The position numbers were made by a program, and so were the translations under genes. Below are positions 45,213 to 57,576 of a DNA stretch of 64,000 bases, piece by piece; positions within the stretch are counted from its first letter, which is position 1, and every line of letters begins with the position of its first letter. The notes beneath the pieces were generated by a model. That model was not told where the DNA came from, made no database searches, and saw nothing but the letters and a program-made list of their open reading frames with translations. This stretch comes from Struthidea cinerea. Taxonomy: Eukaryota; Chordata; Aves; Passeriformes; Corcoracidae. The stretch covers positions 244,372-308,371 of the forward strand of contig VZTI01003379.1 in NCBI GenBank assembly GCA_013397865.1, read 5' to 3'.

Positions 45213-45604
45213 TCTCAAGAAATAGCCTGAAAAGATAAAGCAAATTCATCTCACACATTTTGAAAACAAACAGAAGAACCCTCAGCTTACATAAGCCAAA
45301 AAAAAAAATCACCATTTTACATAAGGCCACCTGTACTTCTGCGGAGCTCTGCACTGTTTTCTCTCTCCCCTAACATAGCACATGGCCATTTTGTACCAAT
45401 GAATTATCACATTCACCTCTGCAAAATATGTTGAAATATTTTCCCAGAGCTGCCAAGTGAAATCTGTTCTTTTGTTACAGAGCATCGCTAGCCACAACTC
45501 CATATGGAAACCGAAGGCTTTAACGTCTTGTTCTTTAAAGTCTTGTTCAGGTAAGATGGTCCCTCCTTTACCCATGAGGTGGAGAGAGCAGACTGTACGT
45601 GTTT

Positions 45605-45832
45605 TGCACTAGGGGAGGTTGGACATCAGCAGGAATTTCTGCATGGAAAGGGCGGTCAGGCCTTGGAAAGAGCTGCCCAGGGATGTTTGGAGTGCCCATC
45701 CCTGGAGGTGTCCAAGGAAGGCCTGGAGGTGGCACTCAGTGCTCTGGGCTGGGGACACGGTGGGCATTGGGCACAGCTGGGACTCAGTTGAGATCTTTTC
45801 CAACCTCAGGGATTCTGGGATTTTGTCTGTGA
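45605..45832 (+). mobile_element. CR1 LINE 3' end (GGCATTGGGCACAGCTGGGA subtype)
   Basis: Reads GGGGAGGTTGGACATCAGCA, GGAATTTCTGCATGGAAAGG, AGGTGTCCAAGGAAGGCCTG, GAGGTGGCACTCAGTGCTCT and CTTTTCCAACCTCAGGGATT, ending ATTCTGGGATTTTG. It is the cleanest example of this subtype in the window. Confidence 0.95.
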
Positions 45833-47289
45833 AGAACAAGACAATTAAACCAGGAAAAAAGGAGGTGGGGGAATATGGGAGGATTAATCCCATTGCATTA
45901 CAACTTTTCTTATTGAGTGAAAAGGAAATACAATTAGGAGGAACATATTAAACACACCTACACAGATATCTAAATATCTCCCTGGTGCACTCGTACTCCT
46001 GCCTGTGGAGGGAACAGGCAGGCGCCACTTCCTTAATCAAATTAGAAAACTAAACTTAAAATTATCCCCCTCCAGAGAGATATTTACACCTCCAAACATA
46101 TTTGGCAAAGTAGAATATGAAGCTGAAAGGAAATCACTGAATTATTTATTATAGTTTTCTAATGTTCCAGGCTTACCATTTCAGACAGTAAAACGTACAG
46201 TAGAAAATGACTGATTACAGTGTACACCGGAAATTTTGGGGAATTAAAAGATAGCTGCTTTGCATAATAATTGCACACTTCCATTTCTGGTGGAAAATTA
46301 AAAAGCCATTGCTCCTCGCTAAAAAAGACTATAATTGCAAATAAGGCAGCTTGGGGATGGGGGAAGGAAAGGGAAAGGAGAGGAGGAGGGAAAGAATGAT
46401 GGCAAAGATTCATGTGGAGGGTAACAGTGAATTAGGTGATGCTCCATTAAAACAGCTTACTGGCTTCCAAATTTCAACCAGTAAGGAAATGAGGTTTGCA
46501 CCTTTTTGTTGGGTTAATGCACTGCACACACAATCAGGACATTGGTGTGCTGAGATGTCCAACAGCACCGTGGAAAACTTGCAGCTGAAGGATTTTTCAA
46601 AGCAAATTTTCCCAAGGAATAGGTCCATTTATAGCCTGGGAACGGTCCCACACAAGCCCCTGAATGAATCCCGCTGAAATTGTTCTCCTGGCCTTCTGTC
46701 ATAAAGGTTTTTCTTGCAGTTGTGACAGAAGTCTGCACTTACACACAAACCAAAAGATTTCATTGCGTTTGTACAAAAATCACATTTTTGTGCCAGACTT
46801 TGGTGGCCTTTTGGGGGAGTTCACTGAGGTGCTGCTGAGGGCAGCTCATGAGCAGGCAGGAGGTTCCTGCATCCCATCTCTTCTGAAACGGAGACAAGCT
46901 GGGTAATGTTTGCTGGGTGTCCTGCAGGATGCAGCTCATCCTGCTCATCCCACACAGACGCACCGGCTGACCCAGGGATTGCTTCCAGACCTGGCCAGGA
47001 GCTCAGGAAGGTGCTGGCACATCACAATTGACACAGAAAACCAAGATGCAGATCTAGAACATGTATCCGAACTAGTTCCTCAAGAACTGTTAGGCATGAA
47101 CGAAAAATAAAAATAAATGAATAAAGAAATAAAGAAATAAATGCCCACTAGTTCACAACCAGCAAAGTCAAGCAAAGCTCCTATAAAACACAGGGAGAGC
47201 AAAAGGGGGGTGTCAGAGGGAAGGAAGCAGAACAAGTCTCTGTGGAGAGCTGGGAAAAGGCATCTGGGGATGTGAGACATTCCTCACAT
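45833..47289. other. Unique noncoding sequence
   Basis: Contains an (AAAT)n/(AAAG)-like tract at 47103-47142. No exon or transposon recognised. Confidence 0.45.
47103..47142 (+). repeat. Imperfect (AAAT/AAAG) repeat
   Basis: A-rich tract of AAATA, AATGAATAAAG and AAATAAAG units without a CR1 or other element at its edge. Confidence 0.8.
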
Positions 47290-47805
47290 GGTTAGACCCC
47301 AACCTGGAACATGGCATGAAGTTCTGGCGTCCCCAACATAAGAAGGACATGGAACTGACGGAGCAATTCCAGAGCTGATAAGGGAACTGGAGCACCTCCC
47401 CTAAGGAGACAGGCTGGGAGAGCTGGGGATGTTCACCCTGGAGAGGAGAAGGTTGTGTGGAGACCTCACAGCATCTTCCAGGGTCTGAAGGGGCTACAGG
47501 GAAGGTGGAGAGGGACAATTCATCAGGAACTGGAGTGACAGGACAAGGGGGAATGGGTTCCAACTGAAAGAGGGGAAATTTAGGTCAGATATGTGAAGGA
47601 ATCGTTCCCTGTGAGGGTGGGCAGGCCCTGGCACAGGGTGCCCAGAGCAGCTGTGGCTGCCCCTGGATCCCTGGCAGTGCCCAAGGCCAGGTTGGACATT
47701 GGGGCTTGGAGCAGCCTGGGACAGTGGGAGGTGTCCCTGCCCATGGCAGGGGTGGCACTGGATGGGCTTTAAGGTTCCTTCCAACCCAAACCATTCCATG
47801 ATTTT
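47290..47805 (+). mobile_element. CR1 LINE, 3' 510 bp
   Basis: Opens in the last part of ORF2 (AGTTCTGGCGTCCCCAACAT, AAGAAGGACATGGAACTGAC), then GGCTGGGAGAGCTGGGGATG, CTGGAGAGGAGAAGGTTGTG and the 3' UTR (GTGGGCAGGCCCTGGCACAG), ending CCATTCCATGATTTT. Stops and indels break the ORF2 part. Confidence 0.95.
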
Positions 47806-48399
47806 ACAGTAGGCACTTCCAGACGTGAGCTGATGCATCTTCTACAAGAAAACCCATCTGCAGATGACTGACAGCTCCACAAAGATAACCTCAGTGTAAG
47901 CAGTCAGTACAAAACCAAATTACACAGTGGATGTGCAGAGAGTGCCAACCTAATGGGAGGTTTTTGTTTTGGGGTCAGCTGGGAAATTTCGATATTTTTC
48001 TCTTTGTTCAACTTCCAGTCACCCAAAAACATGCCAGCTCAGCTTTCTGACCGTAGATTATGTAAGTGGCTTCACTCATAACTCAACAAAAGCTGTTGCT
48101 CAACTGTGGGAAAGGGATAGAAGAGACTTCTTCCCCTCTGGACAAAGCACTTTGCTCCCAGAGCTTTCTTGTCTTGGCTGGAGAGGAGCTAACTCAGCAC
48201 ATAAAAGAGAGACTCCCTTCAAGCCTGCCTTGCATTTTTCAGAGCTGTTATTTCGAGATGGTGCTTAAAGGAGCAGAGAGAAGGTACATTTTCAGGGGCA
48301 AAAAGTGGCACAGACCAAAAAAAAGCACAGCTCCGCTGAGAAGTAGCACAGCTACTGTGGTAATACAAACCAGGGCATGTTAATGTAAATAATTGATAT

Positions 48400-48560
48400 C
48401 AGAAATGTTAATTGATATATTTTTTATATTATATTTTTAATATATGTTATATTGTGTGCCATATATATGTTATTGATTTTGTATTCTATGCTATGTATTA
48501 ATATATTATATACATTAATCCATAGTATATATGTTAATATAAATTATATTAATATAAATG
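48400..48560. repeat. AT-rich low-complexity block
   Basis: Almost entirely A and T, with repeated TATAT, TTAATATA and ATATATGTTA words and many short inverted repeats. It may be matrix-attachment-like or a decayed AT microsatellite. Confidence 0.8.
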
Positions 48561-48791
48561 CACCCACAACTTTGATCTTGCAGCAGGAGGACTGGAGAAG
48601 TTCAGCTTTTATGCAAATGGGGTAAAAATAGCTCTCAGGAGATGGGAAGCCCTTGGTTTGCACAAGGCACAACACGAGTAATTCGAGTGAGACAGCATGA
48701 CCGCCTGAGTGGTTGGGAAGGGGCAAAAACGGGATGTTTCTCCTCTGTTTCTCACTCTGCAAGATGTGGGGAGAAGAGGAAATAGGTTCCA

Positions 48792-48807
48792 ACACACACA
48801 CACACAC
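48792..48807 (+). repeat. (AC)8 microsatellite
   Basis: Uninterrupted AC dinucleotides followed by a short T run. Confidence 0.9.
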
Positions 48808-50554
48808 TTTTTCACAGTGCTCACTGTGGGATCCATTACCATGGGACGCCACGGGAGCCAGAAATACAACTGGAGCTCGTGGAAGAAAAGTCCACGGTGA
48901 GCTATAAAACTCGAACACAAATACGGCCTCTGGGCCAGGAGGTCCCCGTGCAGGGACTGCCAGGAGTGGGGAGGATGTGCTGGAGGATGTGGCTGTCCCT
49001 TCTTGCACCCTGCTCTGGGTGTCTCTGCACAGATTTGGGGCAGGCAAGTGGCTGCCTTTTGTCCCCTTGCAGTGGGGCTTCTCTTCCACAAGGCACCAAA
49101 TGCTTTGGTCAAAACATTCAGCACTCAGGAATTTGAGTCACAAACACCCTTTGGTCCCCTCAGTGAAAAATTTCTGGGAGCATTCAGGCAATTTCTTTCC
49201 AATTCTATAGTTTTTACCAAGAATCTTGGGTTTGCTGCATCTGAGGGTAAAGATAAAAGTGGCAAAAACTTCCCAGAGCGAGTTCAGCGCCCTGGGGAAA
49301 ATGGTCAGGCTGGAACAGTGGCATCCCCACCTCCACCCACCCACCCTGGGAGAAGGTCTGGTCATCTGACCAGCCCAAAATTCTGAAATATCCACATACA
49401 TCCAGAAATATGGGTTTGTGCATGGTCAGGAGTGTTTGGGGGGAACTTCCAGGTGGATTGCTCCCAAAAGTTACAGTACAGATCTGTCTCAGCCTGGAAA
49501 AAATGAATGCTATTTGTCCTTCCACTTTTCCTCCTAACTTAACGCTTTCTGTACCCACCTTTTGCACCTAAACATTTAAAGACACAAATTTTGAAATCTC
49601 CAGGAATGCGAATATCTGGGATCACCCAGAAGATTAAACAACTGAAGCCAGCATCTCACCATCCCACACGCACCCAGTTCCATTCCTGAAGAGGCCATGG
49701 GAATTGATTTTGTTAGCAGCTTTTACGGAATGCCTCAAACATCATTTGTTAAGTGGAAGCAGCCATTGCTCAAGAAGGAAAGAGATGTGTGCCTGTTATG
49801 TAACTCGCTGAATCTCTTTTCCTCTTGTTTTTGCCAAGATCCTCCCGATAATGGTGTGAATTGTTTAGGCAAGCTCATGCAGCCTACAGACATATGTACA
49901 TACAATCTCTGAAAGAACTTTCTGTTCCTTCTTCCCAGGTACACACCACACCATGCTGCATATTTTAAAAACCTGCTATAGCCTGTTAATAGAGTGTGGA
50001 AATAACCCTGGAGGAGAAGGCACACAGGGTTTATTACATAACTTCAGAAATTTTGGCCAGGAAAAAATGTCGATCCTATTAAATAGGTTTTAATGAAGTC
50101 AAGATTTAGGGATTTTTATGATAATATCTTCATTCCAGTTGCTGTTCCAGCATGCCAACTCCTGTGTCCCATTAGCCCCTTACCAAACTGTCATTGGTGG
50201 ACTTTATTTTTAATTTTTATTTGTAAAGGACAGGATGGGAGGTTGCTTATGTTGGCTTTTTCTCAGTACTATTATTGCCCTAAAATCTGATTGTAAAGGG
50301 AATTCCAGTGAAGCAATTAATAAATGAAACAAAAGTAACCAGTTTGGAAAGAAATATTCAGGGGTTGTCCTTGCTGCAGAACACGGAGCCTGAGTGGTGC
50401 CTTTTGGTTGAGGCCCACTGAGATAGGAAGACCTTCACTTGCATTTTGTACCTTTTAAACCAATCTCAGTCAAAAGAATCACAGGCTAAAGTTTTATCTA
50501 ACACAATCTCAATTGCTCACAGGGCAATTTCTTCTTGTTTTAGGTTACAACTGG

Positions 50555-51037
50555 TCATGGACCTGTTGGAGGGAGGCCAGAGGAGGCACCAGGATGAGCA
50601 GAGGGATGGAGCAGCTCTGCTGGGAGGAAAGGCTGGGAGAGCTGGGATTGTTCAGCCTGGAGAGGAGAAGCTCTGGGGTGACCTCACTGTGGCCTTGCAG
50701 GGCCTGAAGGGGCTGCAGGAACCATGGAGAGAGACAATTGCCAAGGGCTGGAGGGCCAGGACACAGGGAATGGCTTCAAACTGCCAGAGGGCAGAGTTAG
50801 ATTGGATATTAGGAAGGAATTGTTCCCTGGGAGGGTGGGCAGGCCCTGGCACAGGGTGCCCAGAGCAGCTGTGGCTGCCCCTGGATCCCTGGCAGTGCCC
50901 AAGGCCAGGTTGGACACTGGGGCTTGGAGCAGCCTGGGACAGTGGAAGGTGTCCCTGCCCATGGTAGGGGTGGGAATGGGATGGGCTTTAAGGTCCCTTC
51001 CAACCCAAACCATTTTGTGATTCTGTGATTCCATGAT
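50555..51037 (+). mobile_element. CR1 LINE, 3' 480 bp
   Basis: Begins near GGACCTGTTGGAGGGAGGCC. The ORF2 end is visible in the frame reading GELGLFSLERRSSGV (about 50635-50680). It passes through GGCCCTGGCACAGGGTGCCC and ends with the octamers TTTTGTGATTCTGTGATTCC. The octamers are well kept, so it looks relatively young. Confidence 0.95.
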
Positions 51038-52561
51038 TAATGACTTCCCCCAGCTCCCCTGTGTGCTGAGATAATACAACTGTAAAAATTCAGAAAATGA
51101 CTCAAATTCCTGCAGAGACCCCCGGGATGAACCCCTCAGCATTCTCAGCACAGCCACCCTTGAGTGCAGGACCAGCCTGTGCCCAAGTGCTCACATTTCC
51201 TTTCAAGGAGATGCTGCTTTATCCACGCTATTTATCCACATTAACATAGCTTGGGAGGGGAGAATATCAAACCAAATGAAACTCTAGTTAATTGCAGTGC
51301 ATTTAATCAGCAATGAAGACATATCCTTTCTTTGACAGCAAGCTGGAAAAGCCCTTAAGCCATGTCATTGGTGGCAGGACAAAAAATTTGCATTTTTATC
51401 CTGGAAGGATTTTGTTGCTTCATAGCAGAAGTTCTGGACTATTTTGTGTCATGGTTTGGAGAAGCAAACTGAGCTGCATGTTCTCTGCTGCAATTGACTT
51501 TGAGGAAGTGTTAAAATGGAAATGTTCAATGAATTGCTTTGAAAGCCTTGATTTTCTATTGAAAGTAGTTCACTGTATACCGTGGCTGAAAACTCAGTGT
51601 ATTTATGTGTCATCTAAATGTCTTCATCCTTTTCACAGCGTTTGATGAGGTATTACTTCAGTTGTGATGTTTATGCTATTTACTGAATGTGCTTAACTGT
51701 AAGAAAAATGAAGCTGTGTCTCAAATTCCTGGAGAGAAGTGGAGGAAAATCCCCTCTTCCTCTGTGAGCACCCACCCCTAAACCATCAGCAAAGCGATTG
51801 TATTTTGCTATAAATAGTCTGCTACACATTCCACCCACCTCCTCAGCGTTTCCATGGGTGCTGGGCTCCCAAGGACTGGGATGGGACCCACAGCAGAGCT
51901 CATAAATGAGCACCAAGACAGATCTCCCAGTGCCTCCACCCCACAGTCCCTCATCTGAAGAGTATTTCCATGGGCCACATTAGCATAATCCATCAAGGGC
52001 TTCTGGAAGTAAGAGGCTGAACTACTGGATGCTTGAAGTTTTTGACTTGTAAATCAGCCATCTGGTACCAGCATCACTAGAAAAGAAGAAATACATGAAA
52101 ACCTACTCAGTCTGCTAAGTTCACAAAGACAACACAGCCTGCAGTTCTTCCTTAATATTTTCCCCCATTTTTTAAAAACTTCTTTGCCCTGGGCTGTTCT
52201 GATCCTCACACTTTGTGAGGCTCAAAAAAACCCCATAACTCCTAGAAAAATAAGCCCCATACAAATAAAGAAAGTACATGGAGGTGGATATTGCATGGAT
52301 GTCCCGAGATGGGCACGTACCAGTGTTGGAAAAGAACCATAATGAATGTTATAATGAGCATGTTTGAGACTGGGTAAGATCAATCACGCCCTCAGCAGCA
52401 AAACTGATGTCACAGAAGGTTGCAAGAGCTCCACGTAAAAGTTGCGGGGCAGGATGCCAAGAGCTGTGAGTTCTTCAGCTGAAGAAATTCTAAGCTACCT
52501 CAGCATCAAGATAAATTTAAAAAAGGCATTAAAGGAGACAGAGCTACAGTCCACAGGAGCC

Positions 52562-52768
52562 ATGACATCACTGATCTGCCTGGAGTACAGTGCAAGAACA
52601 CATTTGCTTGTTGCACTTCTGATTTTACTTCTGCTGGGAAACGGCTCTGCCAAGGTCACTGAAACCACAGATGTGCAAACGCCGATCCCTCCGAGTCCAG
52701 CGTTGCGTAAGATTCCGTTCAATGATAATCTCTCAAGGGTGGCTCTTAAAACTCATCCTTCCACATGA
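52562..52768 (+). CDS. Doubtful small ORF with a signal-peptide-like start (possible first exon)
   Basis: An ATG in a fair Kozak context (GGAGCCATGA) opens a 68-residue frame. Its residues 14-30 are strongly hydrophobic and end in a typical cleavage pattern (LLVALLILLLLGNGSA), followed by a polar segment (KVTETTDVQTP, then PPSPALRKIPF). The frame also stays open upstream to 52442. A weak donor (TTGC|GTAAGA) lies inside the codons for ALRK, so this could be the first coding exon of a secreted or membrane protein, with the rest being intron read-through. No family was recognised. Leader-like frames do arise by chance in DNA this long. Confidence 0.15.
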   Translation: MTSLICLEYSARTHLLVALLILLLLGNGSAKVTETTDVQTPIPPSPALRKIPFNDNLSRVALKTHPST

Positions 52769-52942
52769 CGGCTGAGACAACTCCACATGTGGTGGTGGCT
52801 CCTCCCAGGCCTCAGAGGGTTAAGTTTTTAGTGTGAGATTAGCTATATTCAGAACGAAACTTCCTTCGCCATCAGCACAGTGAGCGTGTCAGGATATTGC
52901 TGCTGCTGCAGCAGCAACAAAGCCTCCTCCTGTGTTTTCATG

Positions 52943-52950
52943 TATAAAAA
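52943..52950 (+). promoter_or_regulatory. TATA-box-like motif
   Basis: TATAAAAA with a GC-balanced downstream flank (GGAGCACTTCC). It is preceded at about 52896-52916 by an inverted CTG/CAG repeat (10-bp arms around one T). A start would fall near 52975. No exon downstream is identified. Confidence 0.15.
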
Positions 52951-54642
52951 GGAGCACTTCCTGAGCAACCAGCCCCATCCATTGTGTCCCAGGTCTGATT
53001 TTATGAAGTATGGAGACATGCAATAGGCACAACTGCTTTCAATAAAGGGGACGGTGGGTAATGACAGGCTCCAGAATGGGCTCTGACAAGCCCCGGTGCT
53101 GTGGGTTTCTTATCACCCCATCGGGCTGGCTCCCCCTCCTGCTGGAGATGGCCACAGCCTGCAGCTCCCAATGGGCTTGTTTCCCAGGCAAGAGGGGTTA
53201 TGTGAAGGTTGTGAAGCAGAGCACGATCCCACAGTCCCTTCCGCTGGCACCGTTTTGGGAGCAGGAGCCTCTGTCTGAGGGGTGGGAGAGGCAAGGATCT
53301 CTTAAACCACCGCAGCTGCTTTCTCAGGGAGCATGGCTTTATTACAGCCTTTGGGACTTGTCATTACACTCTGGTTTCACCCTAGTCCTGCTGAAAACCA
53401 GCAAAACCCTTGGAGCTGGCTCCAGATGGAGCTGGACTCAGGTCTGGGCTGTGAACCACAGGAGAAAGGACACTAAAACTGTGGACTTCGTGCTGTTTTC
53501 CCTGCCTTCTTTTCCCACAGCTAAACAGAAGCACCCTTCATGCTTGCTAGTGATCCTGAAGTGAGTAGCAGTGACCAGAGTGAGCTTAGAAAGGCTTTAT
53601 GGCCAGCTTTGGAATGTCTGGTGAGCGCTCACTTCAGCATGAACAGCAGCCAGCTGGTTCTGGGCTCCCCTAATCTGGAATTTGCAGCCTTCCCTCGCTG
53701 CCAGATGACATTTTAGGCTTTGGATGGTTTCACTCCTTTTGCTTGGTTTGGTTTCAAGTTTACACATAAACAGCCACTACACGAGACGCCAACAAGCCTC
53801 GACTCAATTCCTCATCAGAAAACAATTTTGTACTCCCACACCAATCCCACAAATGCCTCTGACTCTCTAATAAAGCAGCATTAAAAATGTGCTCCCTGGC
53901 ATGACCTAGGGCTAAGATATGGTCAGGGCTGGAGGATCCCTTTGAAAGGAGAGGGTGAGAAAGGACCCTGAACCAAGTGCCTGCTGCTGCTGCTCTCTCC
54001 TCTTGGGACATCACCTTTGAGGAGCTTTATGGGGTCGGTGAAACCTCAGTGTCAGCTCCCTGTGCAACACCTGCCATTCCACCTTTTCCAACCCCGCAAA
54101 TTAATCCCTACACTACAGGACTACTCAGAGACCCGTGAGCGTTGCCACACGCGTGATTGGTACAAGTGTAATTACGGCTGAGGTGGTGTTGATCCAAAAA
54201 TAAAGCCGTGACTTAAAACTTCAGGAGATTTTGGACTGGGAAATAACTGGCCCTGAGTGCTGGGGACCAGTGCAGGGATTTGATCGTTTTCAGATTTGGG
54301 GTAGCAATGATGGAGGGCTTCTGTAGGGTACTGGAGGGAGGTCCAGGCTCATTCCTCACCCACTTGGCCTTGGTTTCCCACCTAGGCACAACGCAAGCCA
54401 TGACCTTTCTCTGGCTTCATTATTTACAGCTCTTCTGGGCAAGGTCTGTTTGTCCCCATATGTTTACGTGGTACGCAGGACACGGGGACAAAAATTTCCC
54501 TAGGGGCTCTCCAGGTGACAATACCCCACAGAAACAACGTGTGCCCAAACAGGCCCAGCAGGACGGCCCTGTAGGGAGGCATTGGGAGGCTGAGGATGTA
54601 AATCCACCTAGCACAGCCAGCCAGGGGCTGGCCACAGTATAA

Positions 54643-54900
54643 ATCATGGAATCACGGAATATCCCGCGTGGGAAGGGACCCACAAAGATCATCCAGAGCA
54701 ACTCCTGGCCCTGCCCAGACTCCCCAACAATCCCTCCCGGGCATCCCTGGCAGCACTGTCCAAACGCTCCTGGAGCTCTGGCAGCCTCGGGGCCGTGCCC
54801 ATTCCCTGGGGAGCCTGGGCAGTGCCCAGCAGCCTCTGGGGGAAGAACCTTTCCCTGCTCTCCAGCCTGAGCCTCCCCTGAAACAGCTTCAATCTGCCTG
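54643..54900 (-). mobile_element. CR1 LINE 3' end, distinct subtype
   Basis: On the plus strand: ATCATGGAATCACGGAATAT, GGGAAGGGACCCACAAAGAT, CATCCAGAGCAACTCCTGGC, CCTGGGGAGCCTGGGCAGTG and CTGAGCCTCCCCTGAAACAG. The GACCCACAAAGATCAT block separates this subtype from the others here. Confidence 0.92.
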
Positions 54901-55534
54901 TCAAGAGTTTTTCTGCAAGGAAAGTTAAGGCATCAAAGTGCCAGGTCACCAAACTCAATGTGAAACTCATTGAAGCTCTTGGAGGGTGAGGTAGACCTTC
55001 CTTGAGGACTCCATGACTCCAGTTAGCAAAGACCTCCTGTGTGTTGAGCAAGCTGACCTGCTCATTTTGACTAAAACTGGTTTTAGCCCTCCCATCCCCA
55101 CCCCTGCCCAAGGAGCAGGTCCTCCGGGAGATGCAAGGAGGGATAATTTTGGATGGGGAAAGCATTGATGAGCTCCACTTGGCAGAGCTGCAGCCAGGAT
55201 GAGGAGTGCATCCACAGCCCAGGCTTCAGCCAGGGGTTTAGGATTCTTATTTTCCCCACAGAAATTAAAACCCCTCACATCACGCTGAACCAATCCCACC
55301 CAGATGAGTTTGTTTTGCTCTGGTTTTGTCCGAGCAGCTCCAGCTCCAGCAAACCAGTCTCTCCTCCTACCCCTTTGAATCTTCCTGCTGCAAAGAAGCA
55401 ACCCAGGCAAAACCAGCAGCTGAACTGGGAAAGGAGGAGTGGGGACTGGAACTGGCCTCTGCCGGGATGCACAGAAACCATCAGAATGTTTTTGTGACCT
55501 GACTGCTCTGCCCGTGGGGAGGTGGAACACTGAC

Positions 55535-55592
55535 ATTTCCAAAACCTAATGCTCATTCCAGTTATTTCCAAAACCTAAAGCTCATTCCAGCA
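55535..55592 (+). repeat. 29-bp tandem duplication
   Basis: ATTTCCAAAACCTAATGCTC and then ATTTCCAAAACCTAAAGCTC, each followed by ATTCCAG. The two copies are head to tail and differ at about three positions. Confidence 0.95.
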
Positions 55593-57104
55593 GCACAGAT
55601 CGCTGGTTGGGAACTGAGTCTGTGATTCTCAGAAATACCAGGAATATCAAGCGTTTCCCCGCTTCCAGCTCCCAATTCCCTGTTAGCTCAGAGAAATGTC
55701 CTGGATGCTCTCTCTGCTCCTGGAGGGGCAGCACTGAAACAGAAGCTGTGGGGCAGCAGATCAGCTGCTAAATCCGCCCTGTTTCTCCGGGAGGCGCAGG
55801 GAGATGGAGGCATTCAGGGAATGCCACCAACAACAAACACCGGGAGCTTTCCAGGCTGCCTTTTACACATTTGGAAAACAAACAAGCAAGAAAGGCTTTC
55901 AGACATCCCCTGTGTGTTCGACAGAGCACTTTAACGCCAACACTAATAATTCCCAGGGGCTGTCACAGGACAGAAAAAGCACGAGTTTTGTCTGTGATCT
56001 AAACATCAAACTGCAGCTCACGCTGCATCCGTGCACCTCAATAGCTGAAGTCTTTCCAGCCCAGGAAGCTGAAGAGCTGACCCCGTCCAGATGTTTCCAC
56101 AGGACATTATCAGTTGTTCACAGAGAGAGCCCTTTGAGAAGCTGAAAAAATACTTGATAAAGTTGAGAGGCAGCAGAGTCGCGCCCACCCTGTGCCAGGC
56201 AGCATTCCCAGAGCTGGCCTGGGAAGCAATCCCCCCAGCAGCTTAACACCTCGGGTTAGGGAACAAAGGAGAATAGCAGTCTAAACTGAAGTGGAAGGAA
56301 GCTAGGCAGAAAACAATTATCAAAACGGGAATCCTGCCAGGACTGCCTGGATGAATAGACCGCCATAAAAACCACCATGGGACAGCGATGAAGGCTGAGC
56401 AGTGAAAATAGTTTTCCGAAAGGCTGAAGAGTCCTACCAGGGCTTCGATGGGACAGTGTGTCATGAATGGTCGGGAGCAAGAGCATCAACCACTTAATCA
56501 CCAAACTGCTTCCGGCAGCACCCACGGGCTCCGTGACGAAACCTCACCAATTATTGATTAGTCTCAGCCCTCCTGAACATGCAAGATCAGATAAGGTCAC
56601 AGCCTGGAGTGATTCACTGCTAACCTGGAAAAAAAAAAAAAGGCTTCCTTACAAATACTCATTAGCCACACTGCTTAATGGAAAATATGCATTTTAAAGG
56701 GCAAGGAAAACCATTGCCAGGATTACTGTTCTAAATCCAGTTACACATAGCTAAGCATAAGTGAGTGCTTACACACGGCTTTAAAATTGTTTCCAATTGG
56801 GGAAAAAAAAAACCAAACCACCCAGTCAAGCATAGGAAAATCTTTGCCTGAAAGATCTGAAAGATGTATTCCTGTAGGACTGTGGCACTGAAAGAGGGTC
56901 TCCAAAGATTTCTTAAGCCCTTAATTAGTATTTTAAAAATTCATTTGTCATGAATACACGTAGAAAATGTCATCAGATCGCTCAGGTGTTTATATAAAGA
57001 AGTCTTTCTTTCAGAGCATCAGACACCACTTACACTGACTCACCCACCTGCACTGTCTTCATCCAGACTGCAAACAACAAAGAACAGCGACTTTGGTTAG
57101 AAAA

Positions 57105-57205
57105 CTTCCACTTCAGCTTTTGTTTTCCCCCCAACACAATATTCAGCAGCCTTCACAACAACAAAAAATTGCCGCGCTAAAAAGTTCTCTGGTGACAATC
57201 AAAAC
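57105..57205 (+). repeat. Direct repeat, copy A
   Basis: Shares CCCCCCAACACAATATTCA, CAGCCTTCACAACAACAAAA, AAAGTTCTCTGGTG and CAATCAAAAC with 57492-57576, offset by 384 bp. It has an extra segment containing TTGCCGCGCT that copy B lacks. Its origin is unknown; no known repeat family was recognised. Confidence 0.9.
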
Positions 57206-57491
57206 CTGAATAGTTTTGCCAGACTGATTGTGAATTTCTATTCTGTATCATTTAATGCAACCTACCTCATTATAACCCTCTTGACAGCACAGAAGTAAGA
57301 GGTGATCTGATGGAGTAAGGTGCCTGAAGTAAAAGATATTTTAGCAGAAGAAAGCCTCTTTAAACAATATGCTTCTGAAGAGAAATTCATGGAGGACAAG
57401 AGCAGTAAGAGAGTAATTCTTCAACAATTAAGACATGAAATACAGATTATTGTGTAAAGCACAACTTTGCCAAAATCCATATGGAAGACTG

Positions 57492-57576
57492 AAACTTCAA
57501 CTCTTATTTTCCCCCCAACACAATATTCACCAGCCTTCACAACAACAAAAAAAAGTTCTCTGGTGGCAATCAAAAC
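57492..57576 (+). repeat. Direct repeat, copy B
   Basis: Matches 57105-57205 apart from a short deletion and a few substitutions. About 285 bp of unrelated DNA separates the copies, so they are dispersed rather than head-to-tail today. Confidence 0.9.

Larger units (their letters stand above)
47806..50554. other. Unique noncoding sequence with an AT-rich block
   Basis: Holds the very AT-rich block 48400-48560 and a (CA)8 at 48792-48807. Overlapping minus-strand frames of 171-181 codons at 48544-49124 have no recognisable domain. No exon is supported. Confidence 0.45.
51038..54642. other. Unique noncoding sequence; small signal-peptide-like frame and TATA motif inside
   Basis: No repeat recognised. 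Two low-confidence gene-like signals are listed separately: a hydrophobic-leader reading frame at 52562-52768 and a TATA motif at 52943-52950. The frame at 53061-53564 (167 codons) has no recognisable domain. Confidence 0.4.

Noticed and set aside
48544..49124. 171- and 181-codon overlapping minus-strand frames
   Set aside because: Two frames open over the same bases, both passing through a (CA)n repeat, with no recognisable domain.
54967..55542. 191-codon minus-strand frame
   Set aside because: No motif or leader and no splice context; the opposite strand is also open over part of it.
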